Assembly (NCBI GenBank): GCA_028023455.1 | Contig: JAQFVV010000042.1 | Location: 8,455,922 to 8,519,921, forward strand | Direction: 5' to 3' | DNA length: 64,000 nt | Origin: Epiperipatus broadwayi | Lineage: Eukaryota > Onychophora > Udeonychophora > Euonychophora > Peripatidae | Shown here: positions 32,931-45,234 of the stretch, one piece after another | Layout: every line of letters starts with the position of its first letter | Position numbering within the stretch: position 1 is the first letter of the stretch | Program-made: the position numbers and the translations under genes | The notes under the pieces: generated by a model | Database searches by the model: none | What the model was told of the DNA's origin: nothing | What the model saw: the letters and a program-made list of their open reading frames with translations, nothing else

Positions 32931-34806
32931 CAGTCGCTGGAGTATTAACCTCAGTGTTAGTGGTATCATATGGATAACTCCCTGGTTGTAAATTAGTATC
33001 ACGACTATATTCATGATTTCTATGGTAACCTCCATGATCCCGGTATGGATTTTGTCTTCTATTATTGTGATAATTTCTGGTAAACCTTTGTATGCGACCT
33101 GCAAATTGGTTTCTTGGTATATGATAATTTACGTTTGCTAAATTATAATTAGAGTTATCTCTTGTAGTTCCAGTTGATTTATTACAAATACCATCACTAG
33201 TTTCTAATATTCCCAAGATATCTGCTACTTCCTCAACGGTATGTCGATCTGCAGCCACCAATGTTTGTTCAATATGCCTTGGTAAATTTCTACGCAAAAT
33301 CCGCACAATCTGAGTTTCTGATAATGGAAATGCATTTAGGGTTCTGAATTTGGCCACTTGATGTCTAAAAAATTGAGTATAACTCCCATCACGAGAAGTA
33401 TATTTTTCGTGAGAAAGTCTATGGCGTATAAAATCTTGTTTATCCTCATTCCAGAAGTTATTCATTATTGCTTCACGATAATCACCATAAGTTTGAGGCC
33501 TTTCAAACAGAGATCTCCACCATTCTTTGGCTGATGCATATAAATGGTTACTAGCAATTGCCAACTTTTCTTTCTCTGACAGGATACTAAGTGTAAATAA
33601 TTCTTCTAATGTATTTAGGTATTCCATAGGATTTTCATGATATTCACCTTTAAAAACTTTAACATTAATGAACCTTGCAGCATTATGATTCATATATGAA
33701 TCACTAGATATTTGGTGTGGAAAATCAGAAGATCTTTTAGATTCTATTAAATTTGTTCCATTATTAACTTTATCTATACAACACTTACAATTTTCTTTAT
33801 TTATCAATTCCTTAACAAATGTCTCATCCTTAAGATAATCTCTGTCTATAATATTATCTTTTATTTTATTTATATCTATCTTTACTTCATATTCTTTCCA
33901 TTGTTTTTGCAAATTTGATATATATTCACTATTTTCTAACGTAATGATTTTTATTTGCTCAATCTTTACATCCATTTCTGCCACATCCTTTCGTACCTCT
34001 ATTTCATAATTTTTACAGGTTTCAATTTCATTATTATTTATATATTCTGAAAGGGGTCTTAATTTTCCTTGAATTTGATCCAATTTAACATCTATTTCTT
34101 GTATACGATTAGAAGTAACTTCATTTACTACATTAATACGTTCATTTATATCTTGTAATTTATTAATATCAATCAACTGTTCCTCTTGCTGCAATCCCAC
34201 AGCAATTTTAACTTCAGCAGAGATAGTTGTATATAGGTTTTTAAATGAAGATTCATTATCAATTTTCAATGTTTGGAACTTATCCCATAATACTTTATTA
34301 TCATTAATAATCTTTTCCTTAAATTCCCCATGTTCTTTCTTAGATTCTTCTAATCTGGCCATAATTCCTTGATTTTCTTCCTTCATTTCATTATTTATTT
34401 CTTCAATTTTTGCTTTTAAAGAATTAGCTTCCACTATTGTCTCTTCTCTATATTTTTCCATCTTTTCATCAAATTTTACTTCTACTCTTCTAATACTATC
34501 ATCTACCAGAACTTTTAATTCATTAGAATTGACTTTCATCTCAACTCTAAGTTCATCATATTTAGATTCTAGTTTCTGAGAAAGTTCATTAGAGTTGGTT
34601 TTCATCTCAGCTCTAAGTTCATCTTTTAATTCATTAGAGTTTATTTTCATCTCAGCTCTAAGTTCATCTTTTAATTCATTAGAGTTTATTTTCATCTCAG
34701 CTCTAAGTTTATCATATTTGGTATTTAATCTAGATTCAAATTTTTCCAAAAAATCTTTTAAGTCAAAATCACCATTAACTGGCATTTTATTACTATTGTT
34801 ATCCAT
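32905..34806 (-). CDS. Gag-like retrotransposon protein, 633 residues, intact
   Basis: It starts MDNNSNKMPVNGDFDLKDFL at 34806 and ends ATGYSNHPLN. Residues 34-78 are three copies of a 15-residue repeat (LRAEMKINSNELKDE), with a weaker fourth at 86-100. Residues about 20-330 are Glu/Lys-rich and predicted helical or coiled-coil. Residues about 383-540 match the retrotransposon Gag capsid pattern: FKGEYHENPMEYLNTLEELF, then AKEWW, FRTLNAF and RILRRNLP. The C-terminus (565-605) is Arg/Asn/His/Tyr-rich and probably binds RNA; there is no CCHC zinc knuckle. The family role is to form the particle that packages element RNA. It lies about 1.7 kb after the 5' LTR, a long leader. I do not recognise a named family. 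Confidence 0.85.
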   Translation of the reverse strand: MDNNSNKMPVNGDFDLKDFLEKFESRLNTKYDKLRAEMKINSNELKDELRAEMKINSNELKDELRAEMKTNSNELSQKLESKYDELRVEMKVNSNELKVLVDDSIRRVEVKFDEKMEKYREETIVEANSLKAKIEEINNEMKEENQGIMARLEESKKEHGEFKEKIINDNKVLWDKFQTLKIDNESSFKNLYTTISAEVKIAVGLQQEEQLIDINKLQDINERINVVNEVTSNRIQEIDVKLDQIQGKLRPLSEYINNNEIETCKNYEIEVRKDVAEMDVKIEQIKIITLENSEYISNLQKQWKEYEVKIDINKIKDNIIDRDYLKDETFVKELINKENCKCCIDKVNNGTNLIESKRSSDFPHQISSDSYMNHNAARFINVKVFKGEYHENPMEYLNTLEELFTLSILSEKEKLAIASNHLYASAKEWWRSLFERPQTYGDYREAIMNNFWNEDKQDFIRHRLSHEKYTSRDGSYTQFFRHQVAKFRTLNAFPLSETQIVRILRRNLPRHIEQTLVAADRHTVEEVADILGILETSDGICNKSTGTTRDNSNYNLANVNYHIPRNQFAGRIQRFTRNYHNNRRQNPYRDHGGYHRNHEYSRDTNLQPGSYPYDTTNTEVNTPATGYSNHPLN

Positions 34807-36524
34807 TATTATTAATAATACAATATTATATACTCATAAAATAAAATCTAAGATATATATATATATTTATTTCTATATAGTAACTATCACAGATCAAGGG
34901 CTCACCATCTCCAATCATTATTCCAACAAGCAATTTTTTAACTAAAAATACAAGCCTTTTTAATCTTATAATATATAATAGCTATCTGACAATCTAAATT
35001 TTACTTATTTGAACTCATGAACTTCTTGGCTTAAAAAAAAATAATCTTATCTATCACCATAACATCAACAAATTTCTCTAAAATATATATATGCAGAGAG
35101 TAACAACTGATATCACTAAATAACATTTATTTATATTTAATGATAATAAATATTCTACACTTATACTATATTAAAATGTGGATACTTCATATCAAATTCA
35201 ATATAACCTTGAAATATTTAAACTACAACTAAATGTTCACATGCCTTAAAATAACTAATTTGATAATATAGTGAGACAACTTTCTCATTCAAAATAATGG
35301 TAGTTAAATATAAAATACTTAAATCGATACCTATAAATTTTCTGGACTTTAATACTTAATACCATTTTATACACATAAAAAAAAAATATCCACTTCACTT
35401 ATTATTAACTTTTGTGCTCGAAATATTTTACTAAAATTGTACTAATGCAGTTTACTACTAACAAATATTCACTAATTGAATTTCATGTTTAAAAGTCACT
35501 TACAAAAAAAAAAAAAAAAATAAAACATCGATATGTTTGTTTTCAAACCCTAATTGATAATCAATGTAATAGATTATTTGTTACAAACAATAATCAATTA
35601 ATCAAACTCTTAAGTTTGGTGTTATATATTTAAGTTATATACTTATCTATTCCTCCAAAGATCCGACAGATATTGACAACCAAAAGATTGATTAGCACTT
35701 CACAACTTTGATGTAGATAAAAGAATTCAATCATTACTCCCAAAGCATACAATGTTTCATGAACACTTAGATGACTATCACATTTCATTCTATCCTATCT
35801 ACTACAACCCATAATAATTTTTCTTAGAACACCATTACACTACCCTGCTTATATTTAAGTCTTAGGGGCTATTATTTATAAATATTTCCTTGCTCATCTT
35901 TGGGAGACTTAGAGGCAAATATTATACTTATATTAAAATAATTATATCTTACTCTCTCTGGAGTTTTAAAGATAAAATCATGGCAGGACTACTGTTAACT
36001 GCTTCATGATAAATAATAATAAACATCAAGATTTGGGTTGGAGCAATGAATGAGACTAATCAATCACAAGTGACATGAATGCATCACATCCTCAAGACAA
36101 TGACAAAACTCCCCACTCAACATCAATACCTGCAACAGAACCAACCAAACTCCAACAATCAAATATCCCATCCAACCTTCAAAATTATAGATTTTCTACA
36201 ACTCAAACTTTCCAAATATGTACAAAATTATTATACTATAATTCAACACCATCAATATACTTTTTAAATTGAAATTAAACTGCTTCATGACTATATTTAT
36301 CTTTCATCACTAAAAAAAAAATACAATAATATTAACCATCACCATCTAAACATAAGGCTAAAATATTTCCATTTATATAAAAAAAAATTAAACACACAAA
36401 AATGCTTCTTTTTCTTTAAACCATACATCTCATATTAATATATATACTAGACATCTTAATCTCAAGTATGTGGGGTATTTCAAGCCCTAATTAGCTTATT
36501 TCTAGCCCTAGTTGTTGCGCCAAA
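34807..36524 (-). other. Long untranslated leader of the Gag-only element
   Basis: 1.7 kb lies between the 5' LTR and the Gag start with no credible minus-strand ORF. The primer-binding site sits at its LTR end. It could carry packaging or translation signals, or be what remains of a deleted region. Confidence 0.55.
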
Positions 36525-38263
36525 TGTAATGGAACGTATAATTCAGAGCCTCACTTGGATGCTCCAAATGTAATGGAACTTAAGGTAACCCATGTTTGGG
36601 TAAGCCAAATGTAATGGATCGTACTTGCTACATTCCATTTAAATTGAAGAAAGACAAAATTATCCCGGTTATATAAATAATGTAATGGAAACTATATGGT
36701 AGCTCATAATTAAGCAAGTTAAATATAATGGAATGTATATGAGTTATTTCTTTTATATTAAAGAATGAAGAAAAATAAACTTGTTCCAATTATATTTTAA
36801 TAAATTGTTTAAATTGCCCTCCCAGCTAGCTTTATATAAAACAAATCTAAAATCATACTAATCAATGAGATCTTTAAATAATTACAAAGGCATTATTTAT
36901 AAAAATAAATAGCACACCTTTATTTTATGTTATCGTTTGACTTTAAATAATATTAATGTTTCAATATTAATATAAACAATGAATATATAAAGACATATTT
37001 CTGCCTAATAGTTATAATATAAAGATAATAATTAATATATAGTACCTCAACTTATAAATTATATTTTCAGATTTTAAAATTATTTAAATATTTATCTTAA
37101 ACATCATCTGTTATACGTTTAATGTTATAATAGAATAAGACGCTTAAATTGATCATTCACAAACGTTACATTTTACAATGAAAAATAAAATAAACAAAAA
37201 AAAAAATATATATATATCAATCTCAAGAATATATATCCACACATCACACATATATATATAAAATTATTAAATACCTTTTTTTAAAAGTTCACTTAGTTAA
37301 TTGTCCTTTTAAGAATTAATTTAGTCCATGAGTTTTTTCATCTGTATATTTTATTATTTTATTTTTAGAATGCATTCTATTAAAAGAACGACGAAACGAT
37401 TTCATTAAAGAAGATTATTAATTCTTGAATATATGCATATTTTATTAAAATGTTAAATCCAGTACTTCAATTACAATTACTTCCGGATTAGAATTAAATT
37501 GACGATAATACATTTAAGATAGCTATGCCAGCTTTTAATTCCAGACGCGATGAAATTTATACGTTGAAAATTTTAGTTGTTCCATTGAAAAATTGCTTTA
37601 GAATATATGAAAGCGATGATGATGATGCAGCCCTAGCTGCGATATATCCTTATTACCCCGTCATAATTTATATGTTTATTACAAAATATATATACGTTAC
37701 TTCAGTATTTTTAGAAAAATGGTAAACTTTAAAGAAATAAAATGTAATAAAATTCTATCCTTCAGTTGTTTGTTCTATATCCCATTTTTTTAATAAGCAA
37801 TCCTAATAATGGCTTCCTTATTATTGTCGCGTGGTTTCATGCCAGCAGATGCTATTTTAAAACTCATGTTATATATATATGTTCTCTTTTACAACAATTA
37901 ACATCAAAATAAAAATAAAATATCAAGTATACATATAAAAAGTATCAAATCGAAAATTTAACATCTTTTAAAATATACATAAATAATTATTTATTACATT
38001 TAGTAATCATTGCAAATAAAATACTTTTTTTTTTTTTAAATCAACAATTTATATGTCCTTATTTATTTCAATAATTAAATATTTATAATGATGTACTATC
38101 GATATATATAAATAAAATAATAACTTCAAATAATAACTATATTTAATAAACATAAAAGAAAAATTTAAATATTTCATATGTAAACTTCAACTTAAAGAGA
38201 TTTTTTTTTTAATAACAAATAACAAATTTTTAAAATATAAATATCGACCTATTGATATTTACA
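36525..38263 (-). repeat. Right LTR (5' LTR of the element)
   Basis: 1,739 bases. As the 5' LTR it should hold the promoter for the minus-strand Gag mRNA. I cannot place a TATA box with confidence in such AT-rich sequence. Both LTRs contain the same plus-strand 62-66-residue ORF, MPAFNSRRDEIYTLK..., which I do not treat as a gene. Confidence 0.92.
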
Positions 38264-40790
38264 ATATATATACTTGCAAGTATATATATTTTGTTACATA
38301 CAAATGTTGCAAAAAAAGTTTTGCAAGGTGTTGACACATTGCTGCATCAAATTATTAGAAATATTTTTGACAAGAGATTCCCCAGAAAATCTTTGCATTA
38401 ATTTCGAAAAAAATCCCCTCACTATTCCATTCAAATGGTGGTCATTTTTCTTAGTGGATATCAAATTGTTGAAAATGTATTAAAAAAAAGAAAAAGAAAC
38501 AAATTTTAATGTACAGAAAGAAAAAAACACACCATTGGAAAGCTGATGAAATAATGGAAAAAATGACATATTACACACACATATAGTCTTTACCAGTTGT
38601 TTGCTATATTGATTTAAATTCTACAATTGATCAAAATTCTAAAAGCATTCATGCCAGTTCTAATTGTATAAAATAATGTTGTGTTTCCCAAATGGTTTTA
38701 AGTCTTATTAGCATGTAGTTGTTTTCTCTCAAACAATTTGATTTGTAAGCTGCAGCTATTGCCTTGATCACACTAACTAAATCTATGATAACTGAGATCT
38801 CTCCTGCTCTATTTCTGGAATTTGGTAATCTGTAGATGGTCTCTGTAGTCATTGCACCTGTTTTATTGGCACATCATTTCTATTTCATTAATGGAAGAAC
38901 TTCATTTTGTATAAATATTGGTCATAATTTATGGTATCAGGATTATCTCGGACAAGAATTTATCACCCATCAAATTTGGGTGTATTTTTTTTTTTATCAG
39001 CTTTTGCATTTATCATCCAAAAGAATGAATTGTAAAAACATCATCATTGCACTAAGACAATACTGACCAGTGCAAATAACTTTCTAGAAAGAATGTGTGA
39101 AAGGATAAATCCAAAATTTGGTTGTATATGGAAAATAATATCAAGTAATTCATGTACGTCTTCTGGCTTCATCATATATTTTAGCACACTTCAACAAAGA
39201 ACAGAATATAGAGGACCAACTCTATACAATTGGAAGATCTATAGATACAATGGTTCATTCTTTATGTTACACAATTTTCTTTTCTTCTGGTTTTGATTTA
39301 CACAATAGTCAACTTTTAAAAACTGATGTGTTTAAAATCATGAACATTGTAAAATGTATTTTTATGCAGGGATGTTTCATGAATCTTTGGTTATTTTCTT
39401 GGTTACTGGATTCTGAAACTTCTTTGGACCAATCCCCAGGATTTCATTCCTCAGTCAGCCAAAGAATTCATTAGTTAGGAATACTTTCCACTTATGTTTA
39501 TTTTGATACTTTTACCAAAAGAAGCTTTAATTTTATCATTAAAACAGAATCTACAAAAAAAAAAAACCAGAAAATGATTTCAATCTTTTACATCTTTCAG
39601 GATTCTGATCAGAATTATTTGATAAATAAGAAATTAGGCCAGTAATTATGGAGCACATTTTATGTGCTTTATGTGCTGTATGATGAATATAATTAAATGA
39701 TACGCAATGAATCTTTAGCTTTCTCTTACAGGGAATCTGGAAAATAAAGAGTTTTAGTAAGAATTGGGATATTTTGAGCAGAAACTATTCAGCATTTTTG
39801 AGCCTCATTTCATTTGGGATTTATATTACCGGATTATTTGATTAAATATGCTACTGAAAAACACTTGAACTTGTTAGTCCATCTTCAACAGTTGCGGAGT
39901 TATACACTTTGGCGAAATTCTCATTTGACATTGTGGAAACTTATATTAAAATCCAGAGTGATCATTTTCCCTAGTTATTGAATCAAAACTCTGCTTCTTT
40001 AACAGATTACAGTTCTGTATTAACTCTTGAGAAGTTCATGCACAGTCTAGAGTATAATGTTCAAAGATTGCAAATTGCTGCTTCAATGATTAACAGTACA
40101 GCCAAAGGTAAAATGAACTGGGTTCTCGATAAATCTAATTCAAACACAGTGGAAGAATTTGCAAATATTGAATGAAAAGAAAGGAAATTTCCAGAGGAAA
40201 ATGTTAATATTAATTTAACATTTATTGCGAGTAAAAACCACCTAAATGAAAACATAGATTTTTGGCAGTTTGATAGCCCCAAAGAAAAATTGCTATCACT
40301 TTAATGGAACTATGAGAGGTTGTATTAGTTTACAAATAGCTTAAGAGTTTTCAGGGACTTCTGCATAAATTTTAAAATTAATAGAGATCTCCAGTAAATC
40401 TGTTGTCAAAGAAATTTTTGATAATTTGATTCAGCAATGTATCAACATCTTTCAAAACTTTTTTTTTGTAATATTTGTATGTAGCAAAATATTTTCAAAT
40501 AAATTTGTCCTCAAAGATAGTATAAACATTCTTTTGACATATCAAGCAGATGCTATGGAGTTAGAACTGAACATCTGGAGAGTTTTCCAACTATATATAT
40601 ATATATCAAACCATCTTAACAATCATTCAAAAGTAGATACAAACACAAAATTGAAAGACTTCATCCATTGAATATGATGTGTGTATACTCAATCTCTTGG
40701 ATATATGTATATTCACACTCACATATATGTACATTATACACCCTCTTTAATCAAAATATAAAATTTCCTCTTCATGAAAATTATATATTG
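38264..40790 (+). other. Unassigned region with a chain of short plus-strand ORFs
   Basis: ORFs of 65-81 codons lie at 38274, 38836, 39093, 39250, 39978 and 40426, and the region is slightly less AT-rich than its flanks. This suggests a decayed coding sequence, possibly a transposase. The stretch near 39100-39200 (NPKFGCIWKII, SGFIIYFSTLQQRTEYRG) faintly recalls piggyBac-type transposases (KFGxKIW ... GYxxxFxxYxGK). The resemblance is too weak to name it. Confidence 0.25.
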
Positions 40791-40867
40791 CCCCCCCCCC
40801 TTTTTTTTCCCCCCCCCCCCCCCTTTTTTCCCCCCCGGGGGGGGTTATTTGATTTTTTTTTTTTTTT
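40791..40867. other. C/T/G homopolymer block, likely assembly artefact
   Basis: Runs of 10 C, 8 T, 15 C, 6 T, 7 C, 8 G and then 15 T lie nearly back to back. Nothing else in the window looks like this. Misassembly or poor consensus at a gap or low-quality read end is likely. A 93-residue ORF crossing it is not real. Confidence 0.6.
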
Positions 40868-40949
40868 ACAGGTATTAAGATATATAATGAATTGTGCTAA
40901 TATTAATGTCAAAAAAATTTGTTTAAAAAATTCTTTTTGCCAATTTTAA

Positions 40950-43900
40950 TTATTAATTTATTTACAATCTACTGTGTTTATAATATATGAAAATTTAGTG
41001 AAATAAAGATGAGAATGGAAAGAGATTCAATCTTGCACCCAAAATGTTATTTTAATTTTTTTTTCTCTAACTATAAGAGATAATATTCATTTCACATGAC
41101 TTGTAAAATTGTCTACTTCCTTTTATTACAGAATGTAGTTACTATGTTGATTGCAAAGAATCTAGTGCATAAAAACAATTACTGCATCACATATATAATG
41201 TAAGATCAGCTGGAAATTAGATCATTATTATTAGATCTCCTAGTCAAGGATACAGTAATTAAGTGATCAAAAAACAAAAACTTCTTATTTAAATCTATTA
41301 GTGGTAGTATAATATTGTTTTCCATGAACCCTTTATATACAAATAATAAAACATATTACAGATCCATATTTTATGTTATCATGATATTTTTTAATTATCT
41401 CATTAAGTTATTTTAAATTAAGATATTATCAGAAAAAGCTAAAAGCAAACTGAAAATGTATGCAATATAACAAAGTTTTTTAATCAAATCTATCTTCAAA
41501 ATTTTTGCGCCATAAATCAATAATCATTAATGATACGTATAGTGTAAAATATTCCATTCATTAATAAATCAATAAATATTCTATTTTAATATATAAATAG
41601 TAAATAATTTTAGATGTGTATGTACGTAGATAAGTGTGTACATAATATAAAAAGAATATTTCAGTGCTTAATTTTCTTTAACCTTTAAACCAATTTTTTT
41701 TTTTGCAGTCTAATTATAATACAAATATATTGATTAGATCCAAAATCTGCAATTTGATTGTACTTTTTTCTAACTCTAAAAGAAAATGTTTTATGAATGA
41801 GACAATAAAATTCAAAGAAACTGGTTAATCATTTATTCTTTTCAGGAATACTTTTTCCATTAACTAGATAATTTATTCAATTTAGTCAAGTTATTTACTT
41901 TTAAAATAACTTAGTACTATATCAAATACTCTTTTTGGGAAATAAATAGTAATAGATTTTTGTTAATAGCAGAGTTAATGTTTGAAAAAATGTCAGTATA
42001 TATTTTACTTACTAGCCAATTTTTTCCATCTGTGCTTCATATACATGTAAAATAGATATCATAGGTGGACAATATATATATGACAACAATTTCTTTCATC
42101 TATGCTTCCATGCATATATATATGAATAAAATATAGTACTGTAGTCTCTAAATTAGTAAACTGGCTTTTTATATATCGTGATTAAATATATAAGATAAAT
42201 GCTGGTGGTCCTCAACTCAATTTAGCTTCTATAATTTCATGAACTTCAGCCAGGCAAACATCCTACATATTGAGCTGTGAAATCATTCTGCTTTATTTCT
42301 CTGAGAGCTCAAATTCAACCAACATAAAGATAGCCTGACTTTCTATATACTACTTTGTCTAATCACACTTATTAATTACTTATAGAAATACTATGGAATA
42401 TATAAATAGGAGAAATAATAGTAAAGTATTTTCATTCTTGATTAATCAAAACAATACAACTAAATTACCATTATTCTGCTTTTTAATTAACTAATTAGTT
42501 ATTTCTTAATTCTGTAAATAAAAACAGATTATATAATTGTTTATTATAAAAAATAAAAAAAATCCTTGCTTTAGATAAAAAATATTTTTCTTTCTTTGTT
42601 ACATTAAAAATTTTACATTTTAGTCAGAATTAGAAAGTTTAATAAAATATGTTATGAATGGAACTTTTTTATATTTGGTTTTAAATAATTTATAGTATTT
42701 CAAAAATATCAAGAATTATTATTAATCGATATTTAAGCTATTCCTCATTTTATTTTAAATAATTAGTTATGTAATTTTCGTCTATTCATTTCTACGTTTC
42801 CTTTTAAGTTTTAAATATATATACACACACATTGTTATGTGCAGTGAATCTAATTCTAGGATCTCAAATTTATGAACTCCAATCAAGCCATATGCCTTTT
42901 ATATATATATTATCATGAAATGGAAATAAATATAATTCATTATATTGTATTTTTTTTAATAAAAAAAATTTTTTCAGTGATATTTTATTGCCTTCCTCGC
43001 ACAACATGCACTGTATATATCTGTGGGGTGATAATGGCGCAATCTGGAGTCCACTGATCATGGCTTTAACTTTGGAATTCCTTAGTGATGAACCCTTTGA
43101 TTATTCTTTTTCTTTAGTATAATATATAACAATAAAAGCAAAAGCAAAAAAAAAATGGTCTGTTTAAAAAAATCTAGATGTTGCTAAATGACTTTAAACA
43201 TTCTCAATAATGTTTTACTAAGAAGGACAATAAAATATTGCAAAAGAAGTTTTTATATACTAAAAAATACAATATTTATTGTTGTATAACCTTATGTGTA
43301 AATAATGTTAGCAATGTTTATAAATCTTTTCATATAATGTATAATCTTTTTTCTCTTTTAGCTCATGAAGAAACTAGGCATCTAAAGAAAATATTGAGAA
43401 TTATTTTAAGAATTCTAACTCTTAAAATTCTGTAATGCTAAGAGTGATAAGATTGTCATATTTTATTACATTAGCATGATTGTGTGGATTTTACAGATTA
43501 GACAGATTACTTTTGAAGTTTCTTCAAGATGGTTGTTCTTTCTTTAAACATCTGAAAAAGTAGAAATTGTCAGAAATATAAGCCACCATCACAAAGTAGG
43601 ATATATATTACAAATGTGAAAAACAGTATTTCACTCAAGTTCAGATATAGGGAGTATATTGAAATACTAATTTTTAGCAGAGAAAGAGAGTGGAGTACAA
43701 ATTAGTATGAACATCCTGTTTATAAATGAGAATTTGTAAAATTAACTTTTTTATTCTTAAAAGCTACAAGAGAATCCAGTTTTATAATAATCATCTGTGG
43801 TTTATTTAAAATCTTCAAAAGCATCATGAACTGTTTAATAACTTACTTGAAATATATTAACCAACACAAAAAGCAAAAAAATATTTAAAATATATTTTTA

Positions 43901-45230
43901 ATAAATTTATTTCAATATAAGAAATTAATTTGTTATATATACATATATATTTCAGGATGAAAGAAAAATTATTCATTCATTTGAAGCTTAATATCGTAAT
44001 GCTTCATAGGGGCAAAAAAAATCTACTGATGTAAAAAAAATTAAAAATAATGCAATCCAAGTTACAAAGTGAAATGAAATAAGACAATGGAAACTGATTA
44101 TTTTCCTAATTTAAACATAAATTTAATAATGTAGTTTTATTTTTTAAAACCAAGGTCTGTTTACAGTGAAAAATTTCCAATTTCAATAATTAAAAGTAAT
44201 ATATAAAAAAAGAATTTATTCTTTAATATTTTCAAAAAGAAAATATATTTAATGGCGAAAACAGCAATCGATAAAAGTATATTTTGCAGAATAATTATAA
44301 CAGAATCCTTGATTTAATTTCTTCCTATTATAGAAACTGGAGTTATATTTGAATTGTCATACAGCATAAATATCCCTTCCCTTTCAAACAAAGAAAAAAA
44401 CTAAAGAATTTTGCTTTTATAGGAATGGTCGTAATCTCATTTTTTATAATATTTATTATTTTTCTACTATTACAATATAATTATTTATGTTCTGGCCATG
44501 TATTTTTTCTATTTTTGTATAATTTTTGAAACTTCTATATGTAACTTATGTACACAAGATGTGAAACGCCCAAAACTTCTTGCCCTCACTGACCAACTAA
44601 AATGTAAAAAAAGCAGCTTTGACAAAAATTGTAAAAATGTTTATTTTTTGCATTTAATCTGTTATACAAAGAAAATAGTTTAAATAAAGAAAACACTGTT
44701 AAAATGAGTCTTCCTTATTTTATTTTATGATAATCATGAATCCGATGAACCTAAAATTAAAAATAAAAAATTTATTTATTAAAAATATAAATTAAAAATG
44801 TTATAAGTATAATTTAAACAAAAAAAATAAAGCAATGAATTTACAAAATATTAATATAAAGTATATATATATATGCCATTTTATTCAGTTGTTTCCATTT
44901 CTCTGTATATCTTTTTTAATTTTAACTATTTCTCTTAAGAGCCTATGGATATTGAAAACTTCCCATCTGACTATATACTAGCAGTGCAACATATTTTTTG
45001 ACTACTTGAATTATAAATTGTCAATTCAGATAAAGATTCATTCTATAGCTTAAAATTTTTATTTTAGTAAACTAAAATTTGAAATAGTAAACTACAAGAA
45101 ACTGGTATATATCAAAATGAACATCACATATCAGCTATGCTTACATAACAGTGATTCTTATATTATTTACATCTCTATAATAGATATGTAACAAAACATT
45201 TATGTTAATTAAAAAAGAGAGCCAAGAAGA
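40950..45230. other. Gene-free AT-rich DNA
   Basis: No gene is recognised. SINE-like fragments occur near 42841-42895 (AATCTAATTCTAGGATCTCA..ATGAACTCC) and 43038-43094. AT microsatellites are frequent. Short ORFs here show no family motif. Confidence 0.5.
43038..43094 (+). repeat. tRNA-like SINE family A fragment
   Basis: AATCTGGAGTCCACTGATCA, TGGCTTTAACTTTGGAATTC and CTTAGTGATGAAC carry the GATCATGG and GGAATTCC blocks of the family in a truncated form. Confidence 0.35.
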
Positions 45231-45234
45231 TAAA

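Larger units (their letters stand above)
30277..38263 (-). mobile_element. Young LTR retrotransposon with only a Gag-like ORF (about 8.0 kb)
   Basis: LTRs at 30277-32018 and 36525-38263 begin TGTAATGG and end TTTACA on the plus strand, so the TG/CA ends also form a TTGTAA/TTACAA inverted repeat. The element reads on the minus strand. After its 5' LTR comes a candidate primer site, TGGCGCAACAACTAGGG, and before its 3' LTR a short purine run, GAGGGAAT. The flanks are both (AT)n: ATAT or ATATAT matches on both sides, so the target duplication length is ambiguous. The interior (4.5 kb) has one long intact ORF (32905-34806) and no recognisable pol domain. LTR divergence is only a handful of substitutions and small indels. 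Confidence 0.88.

Noticed and set aside
34595-34945. 116-residue plus-strand ORF with repeated FISALSSSFNSLEF
   Set aside because: It is the antisense shadow of the 45-bp repeats encoding the N-terminus of the Gag-like protein.
30277-38263. Viral or host-domesticated capsid gene instead of a retrotransposon
   Set aside because: The near-identical LTRs and the TG/CA ends show an ordinary recent LTR insertion. No envelope gene is seen, and there is no sign of domestication.
40668-40949. 93-residue ORF with Pro and Phe runs
   Set aside because: It reads through the suspicious C/T/G homopolymer block.
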